DNA from: CAZLHO01 sp964559455
Lineage (GTDB): Bacteria > Krumholzibacteriota > Krumholzibacteriia > LZORAL124-64-63
Assembly (NCBI GenBank): GCA_964559455.1
Contig: CAZLHO010000022.1
Span: 1-45,242, forward strand
Direction of reading: 5' to 3'
Length of the DNA: 45,242 nt
Below, one piece after another: positions 8,348 to 16,980 of the stretch. Both the position numbers and the translations under genes were made by a program. Under the pieces are notes generated by a model. The model saw only the letters and a list, made by a program, of their open reading frames with translations. It ran no database searches and had not been told where the DNA came from. How positions within the stretch are numbered: position 1 is the stretch's first letter; each line of letters opens with the position of its first letter.

Positions 8348-8836
8348 TCATTCGGCCGCGAACGAGAAGTGCTGCTGGGCGAGGACCCAGCGGCCGTCGC
8401 GTTTCTCCACGACGCCCGTCCAACGGGCGTTCTCCCAGCTCGCAGGTTGCCCGCCCCAGTCGTTGATGTCGTCCAGGATGCAGTAGAACCAGGCCACGTC
8501 CCTCGACCGCGAGAACGTGATCTTCAGATCCTTCAGCTCGTGCCGGACGTAGGTGAACTGCGGGTTCCTGAAGATCTCGGCGTTGGCGACGAACTCGTCA
8601 TAGCCTCTGACCACGCGCGCCGTCGGATGCACGCTGACATAGTTGGAATCGTGCGCGACCACGCTGAACAGCAGGTCAAAATCCTTGTCCTTGAACCAGC
8701 CGATGCACGAGCTGACCGTCCGGGCGACCTCCTCCCTTTCGGCCTCCATCTGCGCCTCGGTCGGAGTCCGCGCGCACGAAGCGAGCAGGACGAGCCCCGC
8801 ACCGAGAACGAGCGCTGCGATCATACGTTTTTTCAT
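8348..8836 (-). CDS. SnoaL/NTF2-like lipoprotein
   Basis: A 162-residue predicted lipoprotein. The signal ends in the lipobox LLASC, with the lipidated cysteine at C21. The rest matches the NTF2-like SnoaL_3/DUF4440 fold: a helical start (EEVARTVSSCIGWFKDKDFDLLFSVVAHD), GYDEFVANAEIF, then the strands VAWFYCILDDIN, ARWTGVVEKRDGRWVLAQQHFSFA. Such domains bind small ligands or act as enzymes or accessory modules, and the family alone does not predict a substrate. ATG 8836 has GGAG seven bases upstream; the GTG codon just before it (8839) is less well spaced. The gene is monocistronic and divergent from the tricorn-like protease gene. Confidence 0.8.
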   Translation of the reverse strand: MKKRMIAALVLGAGLVLLASCARTPTEAQMEAEREEVARTVSSCIGWFKDKDFDLLFSVVAHDSNYVSVHPTARVVRGYDEFVANAEIFRNPQFTYVRHELKDLKITFSRSRDVAWFYCILDDINDWGGQPASWENARWTGVVEKRDGRWVLAQQHFSFAAE

Positions 8837-8968
8837 CACGGCTCTCCCTCTTGATGACTGATCCCGGCTGCCGACCTGGACGTACGCAGAGTTGCATCAC
8901 GGGTTGCGCAGGCGGGCGCGGGCCCGGCCCGCTGTTATTTTCTCTTCGGGCTGCGGCGTGCCCGGGTC

Positions 8969-8974
8969 TACAAT
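8969..8974 (+). promoter_or_regulatory. Possible -10 box for the tricorn-like gene
   Basis: TACAAT at 8969-8974 matches the -10 consensus at five of six positions and would give a leader of about 95 bases. No good -35 box lies 16 to 18 bases upstream, so this is weak. Confidence 0.3.
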
Positions 8975-9075
8975 CGCGCCGGACCCGCGCCGAGCCGGCA
9001 ACCCTGAACAGCGATTCACCGTATGCCGCCACGATGCCAGGCTCCACGTCCACCCATCCCACGGAAAGGACCACC

Positions 9076-12000
9076 ATGAGACCAGTAAGCTCACGATCCG
9101 CCAGGTTCGTCCTCGCGATCGCGCTTCTCGTCGCCTCCGCCGCCGCGGGGGCCGCCGCGGCTTCCGATGCCGCGTACCTGACCTACCCCGACATCCACTC
9201 CGAACGGCTCGTCTTCTGCGCCGAGAACGATCTCTGGACCGCAGACGGGAACGGCGGCGACGTCCGGCGCCTGACGACGCACTCCGGCGCGGAGTACTTC
9301 CCCGCCTTCTCGCCCGACGGCACGGCGATCGCCTTCACCGGCGAGTACGACGGCAACCGCGACGTCTTCGTCGTGCCCGCCGAAGGCGGCGAACCGCAGC
9401 GCCTGACCTGGCACCCTCTGGCGGACGAGGTCGTAGGCTGGTGGCCCGACGGCGGCCGCGTCATCTTCCGCTCCGGCCGCACGGATCCCTTCGGTACCTG
9501 GCACCTGTTCACGGTCCCCGTGGACGGCGGCGACCCCGAGGAACTGCCCCTGGGCTGGGCAGCGCGGCTGGCCGTCGATCCCGCGTCGGGGCGCTGGGCC
9601 TTCAACCGCACCGAGCGCGAGCGCGCCACCTGGAAGCGCTACCGCGGCGGCACCGCCAGCGACATCTGGGTCGGTGACCCCGCCCGCGGGGACTTCCGCA
9701 AGGTCACCGAATTCCCGGGCCCCGACCTGTTCCCGATGTGGCACGACGGCCGCATCTTCTTCCTCAGCGACCAGGGCGGGACCGCCAACATCTGGTCGAT
9801 CGCCCCCGACGGGACGGACCGCCGCCGGCACACGGAGTTCCCCGAGTGGGACGTGCGCTGGCCCGCGATGGGGCCCGACGGCCGCATCGTCTTCACCCTG
9901 GCCGCCGACCTCCACGTCTTCGATCCGGCCACGGGCGAGGTGCGGACGATCGACGTCAAGCTGCCCAGCGATCGCGTGCTGACCCGCCTACGCTACCCCG
10001 ACGCGTCGCGCTGGATCAGCGAGGCGACCCTGGCCCCGGACGGTGAGCGCGTGGCGGTCGTCGCCCGTGGCGAGCTCTTCTCCGTCGCGGTCGAGAACGG
10101 GGTGACCCTGCCCCTGACCCACGGCAGCGGAGCCCGCGAGCGCAGTGTCTCCTTCGACGCCGAAGGCGAAAAGCTGCTCTACGTCACCGACGAGCCCGGC
10201 GAGGAATGCTTCCGCATCATGGACGCCTGGGGGCGCGGCGATTCCGAAACGGTGAAGAAGCCCCGCGAAGGACTGTGGCACTACGCGCCGCGCCTCTCGC
10301 CCGACGGCGCGTGGCTGGCCTGGGGCGACAACGAGTACCGGCTGATGGTTCGCAAGGCTGACGGCGGCGCCGAGCGCGAGGTCGACCGGGGCGAGCTCTA
10401 CGAGATCGAGGATTACGCCTGGTCGCCGGACGGCCGCTGGCTGGCCTACGTCAAGACCGACCCCAACGGCTTCTCCTCGGTCTACCTGTACGACACCAAG
10501 GAGAACGCGACCCGCCTGGTCAGCGACTCCTTCACCGGGGACCACTCCCCGGCCTGGGATCCCGACGGACGCTACCTCTACTTCGTCTCGAACCGGGCCA
10601 CCAATCCGGTGCTCGGCCAGGTCGACTGGAACAACGTCGAGACACGGAACGAGATGCTGTACATGGTCCTGCTGCGCGAGGACGTCGAGAACCCGCTCGC
10701 CGACCGCAGCGGCCTGCCGCCGGCCGACGAGGACGATGACGAAGGGAAGGAAGAGAAGAAGGACGACGGGAAGGACGGCGAGGACGACGACGCCCCGGCG
10801 CCGGTGGAGATCGACCTCGAGGGCCTGGCCGACCGCGTCGTGGAGCTGCCCGTCGACCGCGGCGACTACGGCGGCCTGGCGGCCACCTCGTCGCATCTGT
10901 TCTTCGTGCAGCAGCCGCTGAAGGGCATGGCCGAACAACCCGGCCTTTTCCAGGACGCCGGCCCCGAGGCCGTGCTGATGGCCTTCAGCCTCGAGGACCG
11001 CGAGGCCGAGCCCTTCGTCGAGGGCGTCACCGGGTACGAGCTGAACGCGAAGGCCGGCAAGCTGCTGGTCTTCCAGGGTCGCGGCAAGCTCTCCGTTGTC
11101 GGCGCCGCCTCGCCTCCGGGCGCCGACCTGGCCGAGGGCCGGGTCGACCTCTCGGACGTGGTCGTCGAGCTCGACCCGCGCGAGGAGTGGCGGCAGATCT
11201 ACTTCGAGTCCTGGCGCCAGTTGCGCGAGTTCTACTGGGACCGGGACATGGCCGGCCTGGACTGGAAGGCGATCCGCGACCGCTACGCCTCGCTGCTGCC
11301 CCGGCTGGCGAGCCGCACCGACCTGAGCGACCTGCTCGGCCAGCTCTTCGGGGAGGTCAACACCAGCCACAGCTACGTCTGGGGCGGCGACAACGCCGTG
11401 GACGTCGATCGCGTGGGATCCGGTCTGCTGGGTTGCGACTTCGCGCGCGACGGCGACGCCTTCCGGGTCACGCGCATCTACCGCGGCGGGGCCGCCGACC
11501 GCGTGCGCTCGCCTCTGCTCGAGCCGGGCGTGGATGTCGCCGAAGGCGACTTCATCCTGGCCGTGAACCGCAGGTCCGTCGCCGGGACGCTGTCCTTCCA
11601 CGCCCTGCTGCAGGACCGGGCCGGCAAGGAGGTCATGCTGACGGTCGGCAAGAGCCGCGATCCGGAAGAGTCCCGCGAGGTCGTCGTCGTGCCGCTGCGC
11701 AGCGAGCGCCGCCTTCGCTACTGCGACTGGGTGCGCGGCAACCGCGAGCACGTGCTGGAGATCTCCGGCGGCAAGATCGGCTACGTCCACGTGCCCGACA
11801 TGTGGACCGACGGCCTGGTCGCCTTCAACAAGTGGTTCTACCCGCAGCTCGACCGCGAGGGCATGGTCGTCGACGTGCGCTGGAACGGCGGCGGCGCGGT
11901 CAGCGAGATGCTGGTCGAACGGCTGGGCCGGAAGCCGCTGGCCTTCAGCGTGCGCCGGGGCGCCTCGGGACGGGGCACCTACCCCGAACGCGTGCTCAAC

Positions 12001-12402
12001 GGGCCCTTCGTCGTGATCACCAACGAGTTCGCCGGCAGCGACGGCGACATCTTCCCCCAGGCCATCCAGCTCGCCGGCCTGGCGCCGGTGATCGGCGCGC
12101 GCTCGTGGGGCGGGGTCGTCGGCATCAGCTCGATGCGGCCGCTGGTGGACGGCGGCCTGGTGACCAACCCGCAGGTCGCCTGGTGGGACTTCAAGGACGG
12201 CTTCGGGCTGGAGAACCGGGGCGTCATCCCCGACATCGAGGTCCAGAACCTGCCCCAGGAACTGGCGGCGGGCAAGGACGCGCAGCTGGACCGGAGCATC
12301 GACGAGGTGCTCCGCCTGCACCGCGAGAATCCGCCGCGGCGGCCTGATTTCGAGCAGGTTCGCCAGCGGACGCGCGCGGCCTTCAGCGAGGAATTGGACT
12401 AG
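9076..12402 (+). CDS. Secreted tricorn-like protease (S41 family)
   Basis: A 1108-residue exported peptidase. A signal peptide (1-28) precedes an N-terminal beta-propeller with WD40/PD40 repeats (SPDGTAIAFTGEYDGN, SPDGRWLAY). Next come a second propeller region, a helical C1 domain, a PDZ domain (about 785-870) and the S41 catalytic domain. The tricorn catalytic tetrad is complete: S764 and H765 (NTSHSYVW), nucleophile S988 (AGSDGD) and E1046 (LENRG). The spacing closely follows that of Thermoplasma tricorn. Residues 550 to 573 form a very acidic D/E/K insert between the propellers. The start has GGAAAGGA five bases upstream. Tricorn homologues degrade peptides of intermediate length; the signal peptide implies it acts outside the cytoplasm. 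It ends at a strong terminator. Confidence 0.93.
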   Translation: MRPVSSRSARFVLAIALLVASAAAGAAAASDAAYLTYPDIHSERLVFCAENDLWTADGNGGDVRRLTTHSGAEYFPAFSPDGTAIAFTGEYDGNRDVFVVPAEGGEPQRLTWHPLADEVVGWWPDGGRVIFRSGRTDPFGTWHLFTVPVDGGDPEELPLGWAARLAVDPASGRWAFNRTERERATWKRYRGGTASDIWVGDPARGDFRKVTEFPGPDLFPMWHDGRIFFLSDQGGTANIWSIAPDGTDRRRHTEFPEWDVRWPAMGPDGRIVFTLAADLHVFDPATGEVRTIDVKLPSDRVLTRLRYPDASRWISEATLAPDGERVAVVARGELFSVAVENGVTLPLTHGSGARERSVSFDAEGEKLLYVTDEPGEECFRIMDAWGRGDSETVKKPREGLWHYAPRLSPDGAWLAWGDNEYRLMVRKADGGAEREVDRGELYEIEDYAWSPDGRWLAYVKTDPNGFSSVYLYDTKENATRLVSDSFTGDHSPAWDPDGRYLYFVSNRATNPVLGQVDWNNVETRNEMLYMVLLREDVENPLADRSGLPPADEDDDEGKEEKKDDGKDGEDDDAPAPVEIDLEGLADRVVELPVDRGDYGGLAATSSHLFFVQQPLKGMAEQPGLFQDAGPEAVLMAFSLEDREAEPFVEGVTGYELNAKAGKLLVFQGRGKLSVVGAASPPGADLAEGRVDLSDVVVELDPREEWRQIYFESWRQLREFYWDRDMAGLDWKAIRDRYASLLPRLASRTDLSDLLGQLFGEVNTSHSYVWGGDNAVDVDRVGSGLLGCDFARDGDAFRVTRIYRGGAADRVRSPLLEPGVDVAEGDFILAVNRRSVAGTLSFHALLQDRAGKEVMLTVGKSRDPEESREVVVVPLRSERRLRYCDWVRGNREHVLEISGGKIGYVHVPDMWTDGLVAFNKWFYPQLDREGMVVDVRWNGGGAVSEMLVERLGRKPLAFSVRRGASGRGTYPERVLNGPFVVITNEFAGSDGDIFPQAIQLAGLAPVIGARSWGGVVGISSMRPLVDGGLVTNPQVAWWDFKDGFGLENRGVIPDIEVQNLPQELAAGKDAQLDRSIDEVLRLHRENPPRRPDFEQVRQRTRAAFSEELD

Positions 12403-12478
12403 GCGCGGGGCGCCGACGCGCCTGCCCGGGCCGGGGACCTCGATCCGCCGGGCCCAGGCCTGCCCGCCAAGCTGATGG

Positions 12479-12511
12479 ATGGCCCCGCCGGGATGCCGGC
12501 GGGGCCATTTC
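12479..12511 (+). terminator. Intrinsic terminator after the tricorn-like gene
   Basis: Perfect 13-bp stem, 12479-12491 with 12496-12508 (loop GATG), followed by TTTCT on the plus strand. Confidence 0.85.
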
Positions 12512-12544
12512 TATAGACATTTTGCATTTTCGTCTATTCATTAA

Positions 12545-12573
12545 TGGACATTGTTCGTGATTAATCATATTAT
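12545..12573 (+). promoter_or_regulatory. Strong sigma-70 promoter of the DUF2087 regulator
   Basis: TGGACA (12545-12550), a 17-base spacer, then TATTAT (12568-12573); each box matches five of six consensus bases. The start site near 12580 leaves a leader of only about 16 bases, holding the ribosome site TAGGAGGT (12581-12588) eight bases before the ATG. The region is AT-rich against a GC-rich background. Confidence 0.75.
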
Positions 12574-12595
12574 TGCGGCCTAGGAGGTATGCCCC

Positions 12596-13348
12596 ATGGA
12601 CCGCAAGAGCCTGGATTCCGCCACTCTCGAGCAACTGATCGCCGGCTACGAAGCCACCGACGCCGGCTTCGCCTGCCTGTTCTGCGACGAGACCGTCGCG
12701 CAAGGGCATGTCTACCGGATAGGCGAGGACCTGGTGGAGGCGGAGTTGGCCATGAGAAAGCACATCATCGCCGCGCACGGTTCGACCTTCCGCGCCCTGC
12801 TGGAGTTGGGCAAGAAGGGCACGGGCCTGTCCGACACCCAGCGGACGCTGCTGGGCCTCTTCCACGACGGACTGTCCGACAAGGAGATCCAGCCGCTGGC
12901 CGGCGGCGTCAGCCTGTCGACCATCCGCAACCACCGCTTCGCGCTGCGCGAGAAGGCGCGCCAGGCCCGGGTGTTCCTGGCGCTGATGGCGCTGCTCGAC
13001 AGCGGCCGGCAGGATCCCGGATCCCGCTTCATCGAGATCCCCGGCCGGAAATCCGCCGACGACGAGCGTTTCGCCATCACGCAGGCCGAGTTCGGCAAGA
13101 TCGTCGCCAAGTTCTTCCCGGAAGGACCCGACGGCGCGATGACCCGCTTCCCCAAGAAGCAGAAGGCCAAGGTGGCCGTGCTGGTGCAGATCCTGAAGCG
13201 CTTCGACGCGACCCGGCGCTACGACCAGAAGGAAGTCAACGAGATCCTGGCGACCGCGGCCGAGGACTACACGACGCTCTGCCGGTACATGGTCGACTAC
13301 GGGTTCCTGGGGCGGACGCGGGACGGCGCGGCTTACTGGGTGGAATAG
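12596..13348 (+). CDS. DUF2087-domain transcriptional regulator
   Basis: A 250-residue cytoplasmic protein. Residues 76 to 125 resemble a LuxR-type helix-turn-helix (LSDTQRTLLGLFHDGLSDKEI, then VSLSTIRNHRFALREKAR). Residues 170 to 250 match DUF2087: FPKKQKAKVAVLVQILKRF, YDQKEVNEIL, DYTTLCRYMVDYGFLGR and a final AYWVE. The N terminus has C27, C30, H56 and H61 (CLFC, then HIIAAH), arranged as a possible zinc site; that is inference. DUF2087 proteins are usually classed as regulators with unknown targets. The gene is monocistronic with a strong promoter and an optimal ribosome site, so it is likely well expressed. Confidence 0.85.
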   Translation: MDRKSLDSATLEQLIAGYEATDAGFACLFCDETVAQGHVYRIGEDLVEAELAMRKHIIAAHGSTFRALLELGKKGTGLSDTQRTLLGLFHDGLSDKEIQPLAGGVSLSTIRNHRFALREKARQARVFLALMALLDSGRQDPGSRFIEIPGRKSADDERFAITQAEFGKIVAKFFPEGPDGAMTRFPKKQKAKVAVLVQILKRFDATRRYDQKEVNEILATAAEDYTTLCRYMVDYGFLGRTRDGAAYWVE

Positions 13349-13376
13349 GCCCATCCCGGCGAGCGCAAGTGCGGCC

Positions 13377-15680
13377 TCACTTGATCAGCGTGACCTTTCC
13401 CGCCGCGGCACGACCTCCCGCGACCAACCGCGCGAGATAGGCCCCGGATGCGGCCCTTCGCCCCGCGTCGTCCCGCCCGTCCCAGACGACCCGATGCTCG
13501 CCCTTCTGCAGCCGCCCACTCAGCAGGCGCCGGACGAGACGGCCGTCCAGGGCATGGACGTCCAGCGTCGCGGCGCCAGGAGCTTCCAGCCGGAAGGAGA
13601 ATGTCGTGACCGGGTTGAAGGGATTGGGATGGGCCCCCAGGACGGCCGGCATGTGCGGCGCGATCACGTCTTCCACGGTCGTCAGGTGGTTGTCGAACAG
13701 GGCCAGATCGTCCCATCTGAAGCCCAGCGCGTTCGCGAAGAGGGAGCTGCCGCCCAGCGACAGTCGCACCTTCAGCGACCGGACCTCCGCCCAGTCCACG
13801 TCGAGGACCTCCACCGGAGAGCAGGCGAACCGGTACCACCAGCCGACCGGCGGGACGATCCACCCGTTGCCGTCGCGCGCGTAGTCGGGAGCGTTCTCCT
13901 CCCGCTCCGGCGGAGACGTATCCTGGTAGGCCCAAGCCGGATTGGCGGTCCAGGATGTTCCCCCGCGGCAGAGCAGGCAGACGTCATGCTCATCCAGGGA
14001 GACCCCCGCCTCGTCCAGGGCCGCGAGGGTGACCCGGGCCGCCCCTTCAAGAAAGCCCATGGCGCAGTCGACCTGGCAGGTGCTGTACCACACGCCCATC
14101 TCTCCGGGAACATGCCCCTCCGGCAGCGGGAAGATCCGTTCAGCGTGGATGGTGTCGCTTCCCGGAGGCATCTGGGCGTCCGCCATGGTCAAGCGAATGG
14201 ACTGGTCGAGGGAGTGGGCGTCCTGGTCACAGTAGCCAGCCGTCCAGTAGACCGGGCTGGCGGAGCCTGCGTGTCCGAAGGCCCACAGCGGTTCCTCGAA
14301 GTGGTCGACGAAGGGGTTGGTCTCGGCGAAGAGCGCATCGTCCCAGCGCACGCCGGCAGCATTTCCGGCCGCCCAAGCGCCGTAGACGGCCAGGCGCAGC
14401 CGCACCTCGCCGACGTGCGCCCAGTTCACGTCCAGGTCCTCGGTCGGATCGACGGCGAAGCGGTACCACCAGCCGGACGGGGGCAAAATGCTGCCGTCGG
14501 GGTTGCGTCCGTAGTCGGGGGCGCCCGGCTCGTACACGGCGGGCCGCCCTTCCTGATAGGCCCAGTTCGCGAAGCCCTCCCAGGACCCGTTAGTGTTGTC
14601 GGAAACGGCCAGGCAGTGGATCCGCTCGTCCAGCGGCTGGCCGTCCAGGCCCAGGGCCGTGACCGTGGCCAGGGCGGCTACCTGCAGGTAGCTGCCCCCT
14701 TCGATCTCCTGCATGCAGTACCAGACGCCCATCTCGCCCGGGATCAGTCCCGGAACGTGGGTGAAGGCGCGCTCGGCGAAGATCGTGTCCACGTCGTTGT
14801 TCGGGCCCACGTCCTGGAAACGGGTCAGCAGCGAGCGGTCCGGCGAGTGGCTATCCGCGTCGTCGTAGCCGGCGATCCACGTGCCGGGAAAGGCCGCGTT
14901 GGCGTGGTCGAAGGCCCAGGTGTCGGATTCCGCGTCGTCCGCCCCCCCCGCCAGGGTCAGTTCCAGGTCGTCCCAGCGCATCCCGCCGGAGCAGGTGGAG
15001 AACCACATGGTCTTCAGGGTCAGCCGGATTTCGAGCGACGCGACCTGCGACCAGTCCACGGCCAGGTCGTCCACCGGCTGGACCCGCAGGCGATACCACC
15101 ACTCCGCCGGCGGATCGATGTCCCCGTCGGGAGCCCGCCCATAGTCCGGGGCGCCTGTCTCGTAGATTCCGGGCCGCTGCTCCTGGTAGATCCAGCCGGG
15201 CTGGTTCGACCACTGGAAGGTAGAGGCGGGCCTGCCACAGAAGGCCATCACGTCGTAGGTCTGCTCGTCCAGCGCGGCCCCCGAGGCGTCCAGGGCGCGA
15301 ACGGTGACAAGGGCGGCGTATTCCAGCCAGTCGTCCAGCCGCGTCTCGCGGCAGAACCACACGGAAAGGGCCTCCGGCGTCTGGCCCGTCGCCAGGGGAA
15401 AGGTCCGGGTCGCCCAGGCGTCGTTGTAGTAGCCGGGTCCGGCCCCCATCCAAGTGCGGATACAGCGGCTCCCTCCGTGGGCGTCCTGCGTGTCGTAGGC
15501 AGCGACCTTGGCGTTGTACTCCGGAGAATGGAACCCGAAGGTCCAGAGGTCCGACTCGAAGTCGTCGACGATCGTGGCGGTGGCTTCCTGTGCCACGGCC
15601 CGATCGACCGGCACGACGCCGGCCAGCAGTGGCAGCAGAACGAGAATGGGGATGGCGACGTGGCGGATGGAGTTCGGCAT
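13377..15680 (-). CDS. Secreted protein with three 210-residue repeats and a FlgD-like C terminus
   Basis: A 767-residue exported protein of unknown function. After the signal peptide (1-30) come three tandem copies of one domain, at about 39-243, 250-452 and 458-662. Each has an APDYGR/ARxxxG...PP...WWYR core and ends in a RWDD motif. W236, W446 and W656 are exactly 210 residues apart, as are Y180, Y390 and Y600. Each repeat starts with a DxFE...WxFxH-like strand, and cysteines are scattered in each, so a jelly-roll carbohydrate-binding-like fold is plausible but unproven. Residues 680 to 767 form a FlgD-like module (HPNPFNPVTT, ending TLIK). AGGGAG lies six bases before the ATG. No catalytic motif was recognised. 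Confidence 0.8.
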   Translation of the reverse strand: MPNSIRHVAIPILVLLPLLAGVVPVDRAVAQEATATIVDDFESDLWTFGFHSPEYNAKVAAYDTQDAHGGSRCIRTWMGAGPGYYNDAWATRTFPLATGQTPEALSVWFCRETRLDDWLEYAALVTVRALDASGAALDEQTYDVMAFCGRPASTFQWSNQPGWIYQEQRPGIYETGAPDYGRAPDGDIDPPAEWWYRLRVQPVDDLAVDWSQVASLEIRLTLKTMWFSTCSGGMRWDDLELTLAGGADDAESDTWAFDHANAAFPGTWIAGYDDADSHSPDRSLLTRFQDVGPNNDVDTIFAERAFTHVPGLIPGEMGVWYCMQEIEGGSYLQVAALATVTALGLDGQPLDERIHCLAVSDNTNGSWEGFANWAYQEGRPAVYEPGAPDYGRNPDGSILPPSGWWYRFAVDPTEDLDVNWAHVGEVRLRLAVYGAWAAGNAAGVRWDDALFAETNPFVDHFEEPLWAFGHAGSASPVYWTAGYCDQDAHSLDQSIRLTMADAQMPPGSDTIHAERIFPLPEGHVPGEMGVWYSTCQVDCAMGFLEGAARVTLAALDEAGVSLDEHDVCLLCRGGTSWTANPAWAYQDTSPPEREENAPDYARDGNGWIVPPVGWWYRFACSPVEVLDVDWAEVRSLKVRLSLGGSSLFANALGFRWDDLALFDNHLTTVEDVIAPHMPAVLGAHPNPFNPVTTFSFRLEAPGAATLDVHALDGRLVRRLLSGRLQKGEHRVVWDGRDDAGRRAASGAYLARLVAGGRAAAGKVTLIK

Positions 15681-15806
15681 GGCGTACTCCCTGGATCTTG
15701 CTCCGTCGCTCCGCAGCGCGAACCGCCGCAGGGAAGCGCCGGCACGATGGAATTGAAAACAACCCAGATGATATCACATTAGATCGAGTTCCGGACACCC
15801 CCCCGG

Positions 15807-16853
15807 TCAGTGCAGCTCGTTCGCGCCGTCCAGCGGCGCCCGCGTCCACAGGTCGTGGGCGCCGTCGGGCAAGGGTTGCAGGTTGCTCATGTCGTAGCGT
15901 TGTCGGTCCAGGTCGTAGCGGTCGTAGAATCCGTTCTCGAACTCGTAGACCTCGCCCGTGTCGGGATCGTAGAGGCGCTCGTGTCCGAGGATCCCGTCGC
16001 TGCGCTTCGCGGCGACGATGTCGTCGGAGCGGTTCCGCCGCTGCCAGCTCTCCATGATCATGTCCGACGTCTCGGACAGGGTCCGGCCCCGCTCCATCAA
16101 GCCCGCCCACACTCCCTGCTGGCTCTCGATGTACATCCGCGCGTACTCGGGACTGACGCGGAAGCTCTCGAGGACGTGCACGAGGTCGTCGTGGAGGTCC
16201 GCGAACTCCCTCGCCGGCGCCGTGACGCCGCAGAGCAGGAAACCGTAGGCGTTGCCGCCGCCCGGCGCGCCCGTGAACGGCATGAAGGGCGCCACGGTCA
16301 CGCAGAACAGCCCCTCGGCCACGCAGCCGCCGGCCTCGTAGACGGCGCGCACGATCGCTCTTTCCCCCGTCCCGAGCGGGTCCGGCACCGGCCGGCTGGA
16401 CACGACCGTGAGCTGATCGAGCGTCGGCACCTGCGGCATGAAGGCCTGCGCCACCGAGGTGCGGGCGATCTCGGGCCACACCGCCAGGAAGTTCTCCGGA
16501 GTCAGCGGCTCGACCACCGGCATCTCGAGCCACGCATGGGGATAGCCCCCCATCCGCACGTACTCCTGGTCAATCTGCTTCTGCTGCCAGCTCGCGTAGA
16601 CGGGGCCCACCGACGCGAAGTGGAACGCCTGCCGTCGCGGATCATCGGGATCGCGGGTCACGAAGGCCAAGGTCGAGCCCTCCCCGGCCCAGTGCAGCCG
16701 CCAGCCCTCGGGATACTCCAACGACACCGCTCCGTTGTCGAAGCGCCCGTACGACAGATCCTCGGCCCGCGCGTTCGAATCGGCGCCGTTGCCGCCCCCG
16801 CAGCCGATCAGCACCGCGGCCAGCAGCAGGCCCGCCCGAATCTCGAATCTCAT
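15807..16853 (-). CDS. Lipoprotein of unknown function
   Basis: A 348-residue predicted lipoprotein: the signal ends in LIGC, lipidated at C18, followed by a glycine-rich linker. The N-terminal half (GAVSLEYPEGWRLHW, LAFVTRDPDD, then ERAIVRAVYEAGGCVAEGLFCVTVAPFM) reads like a PsbP/Mog1-type alpha-beta sandwich; that is a guess. The C-terminal half is helical and charged (SETSDMIMESWQRRNRSDD) and ends with a YDPDTGEVYEFENGFYDRYDL, LQPLPDGAHDLW and LDGANELH stretch. C188 and C195 could form a disulfide. I do not recognise a named family. It precedes the repeat-protein gene on the same strand by 126 bases, so it may be co-transcribed with it. Confidence 0.7.
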   Translation of the reverse strand: MRFEIRAGLLLAAVLIGCGGGNGADSNARAEDLSYGRFDNGAVSLEYPEGWRLHWAGEGSTLAFVTRDPDDPRRQAFHFASVGPVYASWQQKQIDQEYVRMGGYPHAWLEMPVVEPLTPENFLAVWPEIARTSVAQAFMPQVPTLDQLTVVSSRPVPDPLGTGERAIVRAVYEAGGCVAEGLFCVTVAPFMPFTGAPGGGNAYGFLLCGVTAPAREFADLHDDLVHVLESFRVSPEYARMYIESQQGVWAGLMERGRTLSETSDMIMESWQRRNRSDDIVAAKRSDGILGHERLYDPDTGEVYEFENGFYDRYDLDRQRYDMSNLQPLPDGAHDLWTRAPLDGANELH

Positions 16854-16980
16854 GACGCCCCCCCTCCCGGGTTCACCCCTCCATGCGATGAAAACGACAA
16901 TCGACTATCGATGGAGCGATCCTATCACAAGTAAGGGGTCGGTCGGGCGACGCCGACGAATCTCCGGCCGGACGACGTGG

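Noticed and set aside
9988..12321. 777-codon open frame antisense to the tricorn-like gene
   Set aside because: Shadow frame caused by GC-rich third positions; the sense strand carries an intact catalytic tetrad.
13494..15782. 762-codon open frame antisense to the repeat protein
   Set aside because: Its apparent repeats reflect the sense-strand triplication; no signal peptide or family motif.
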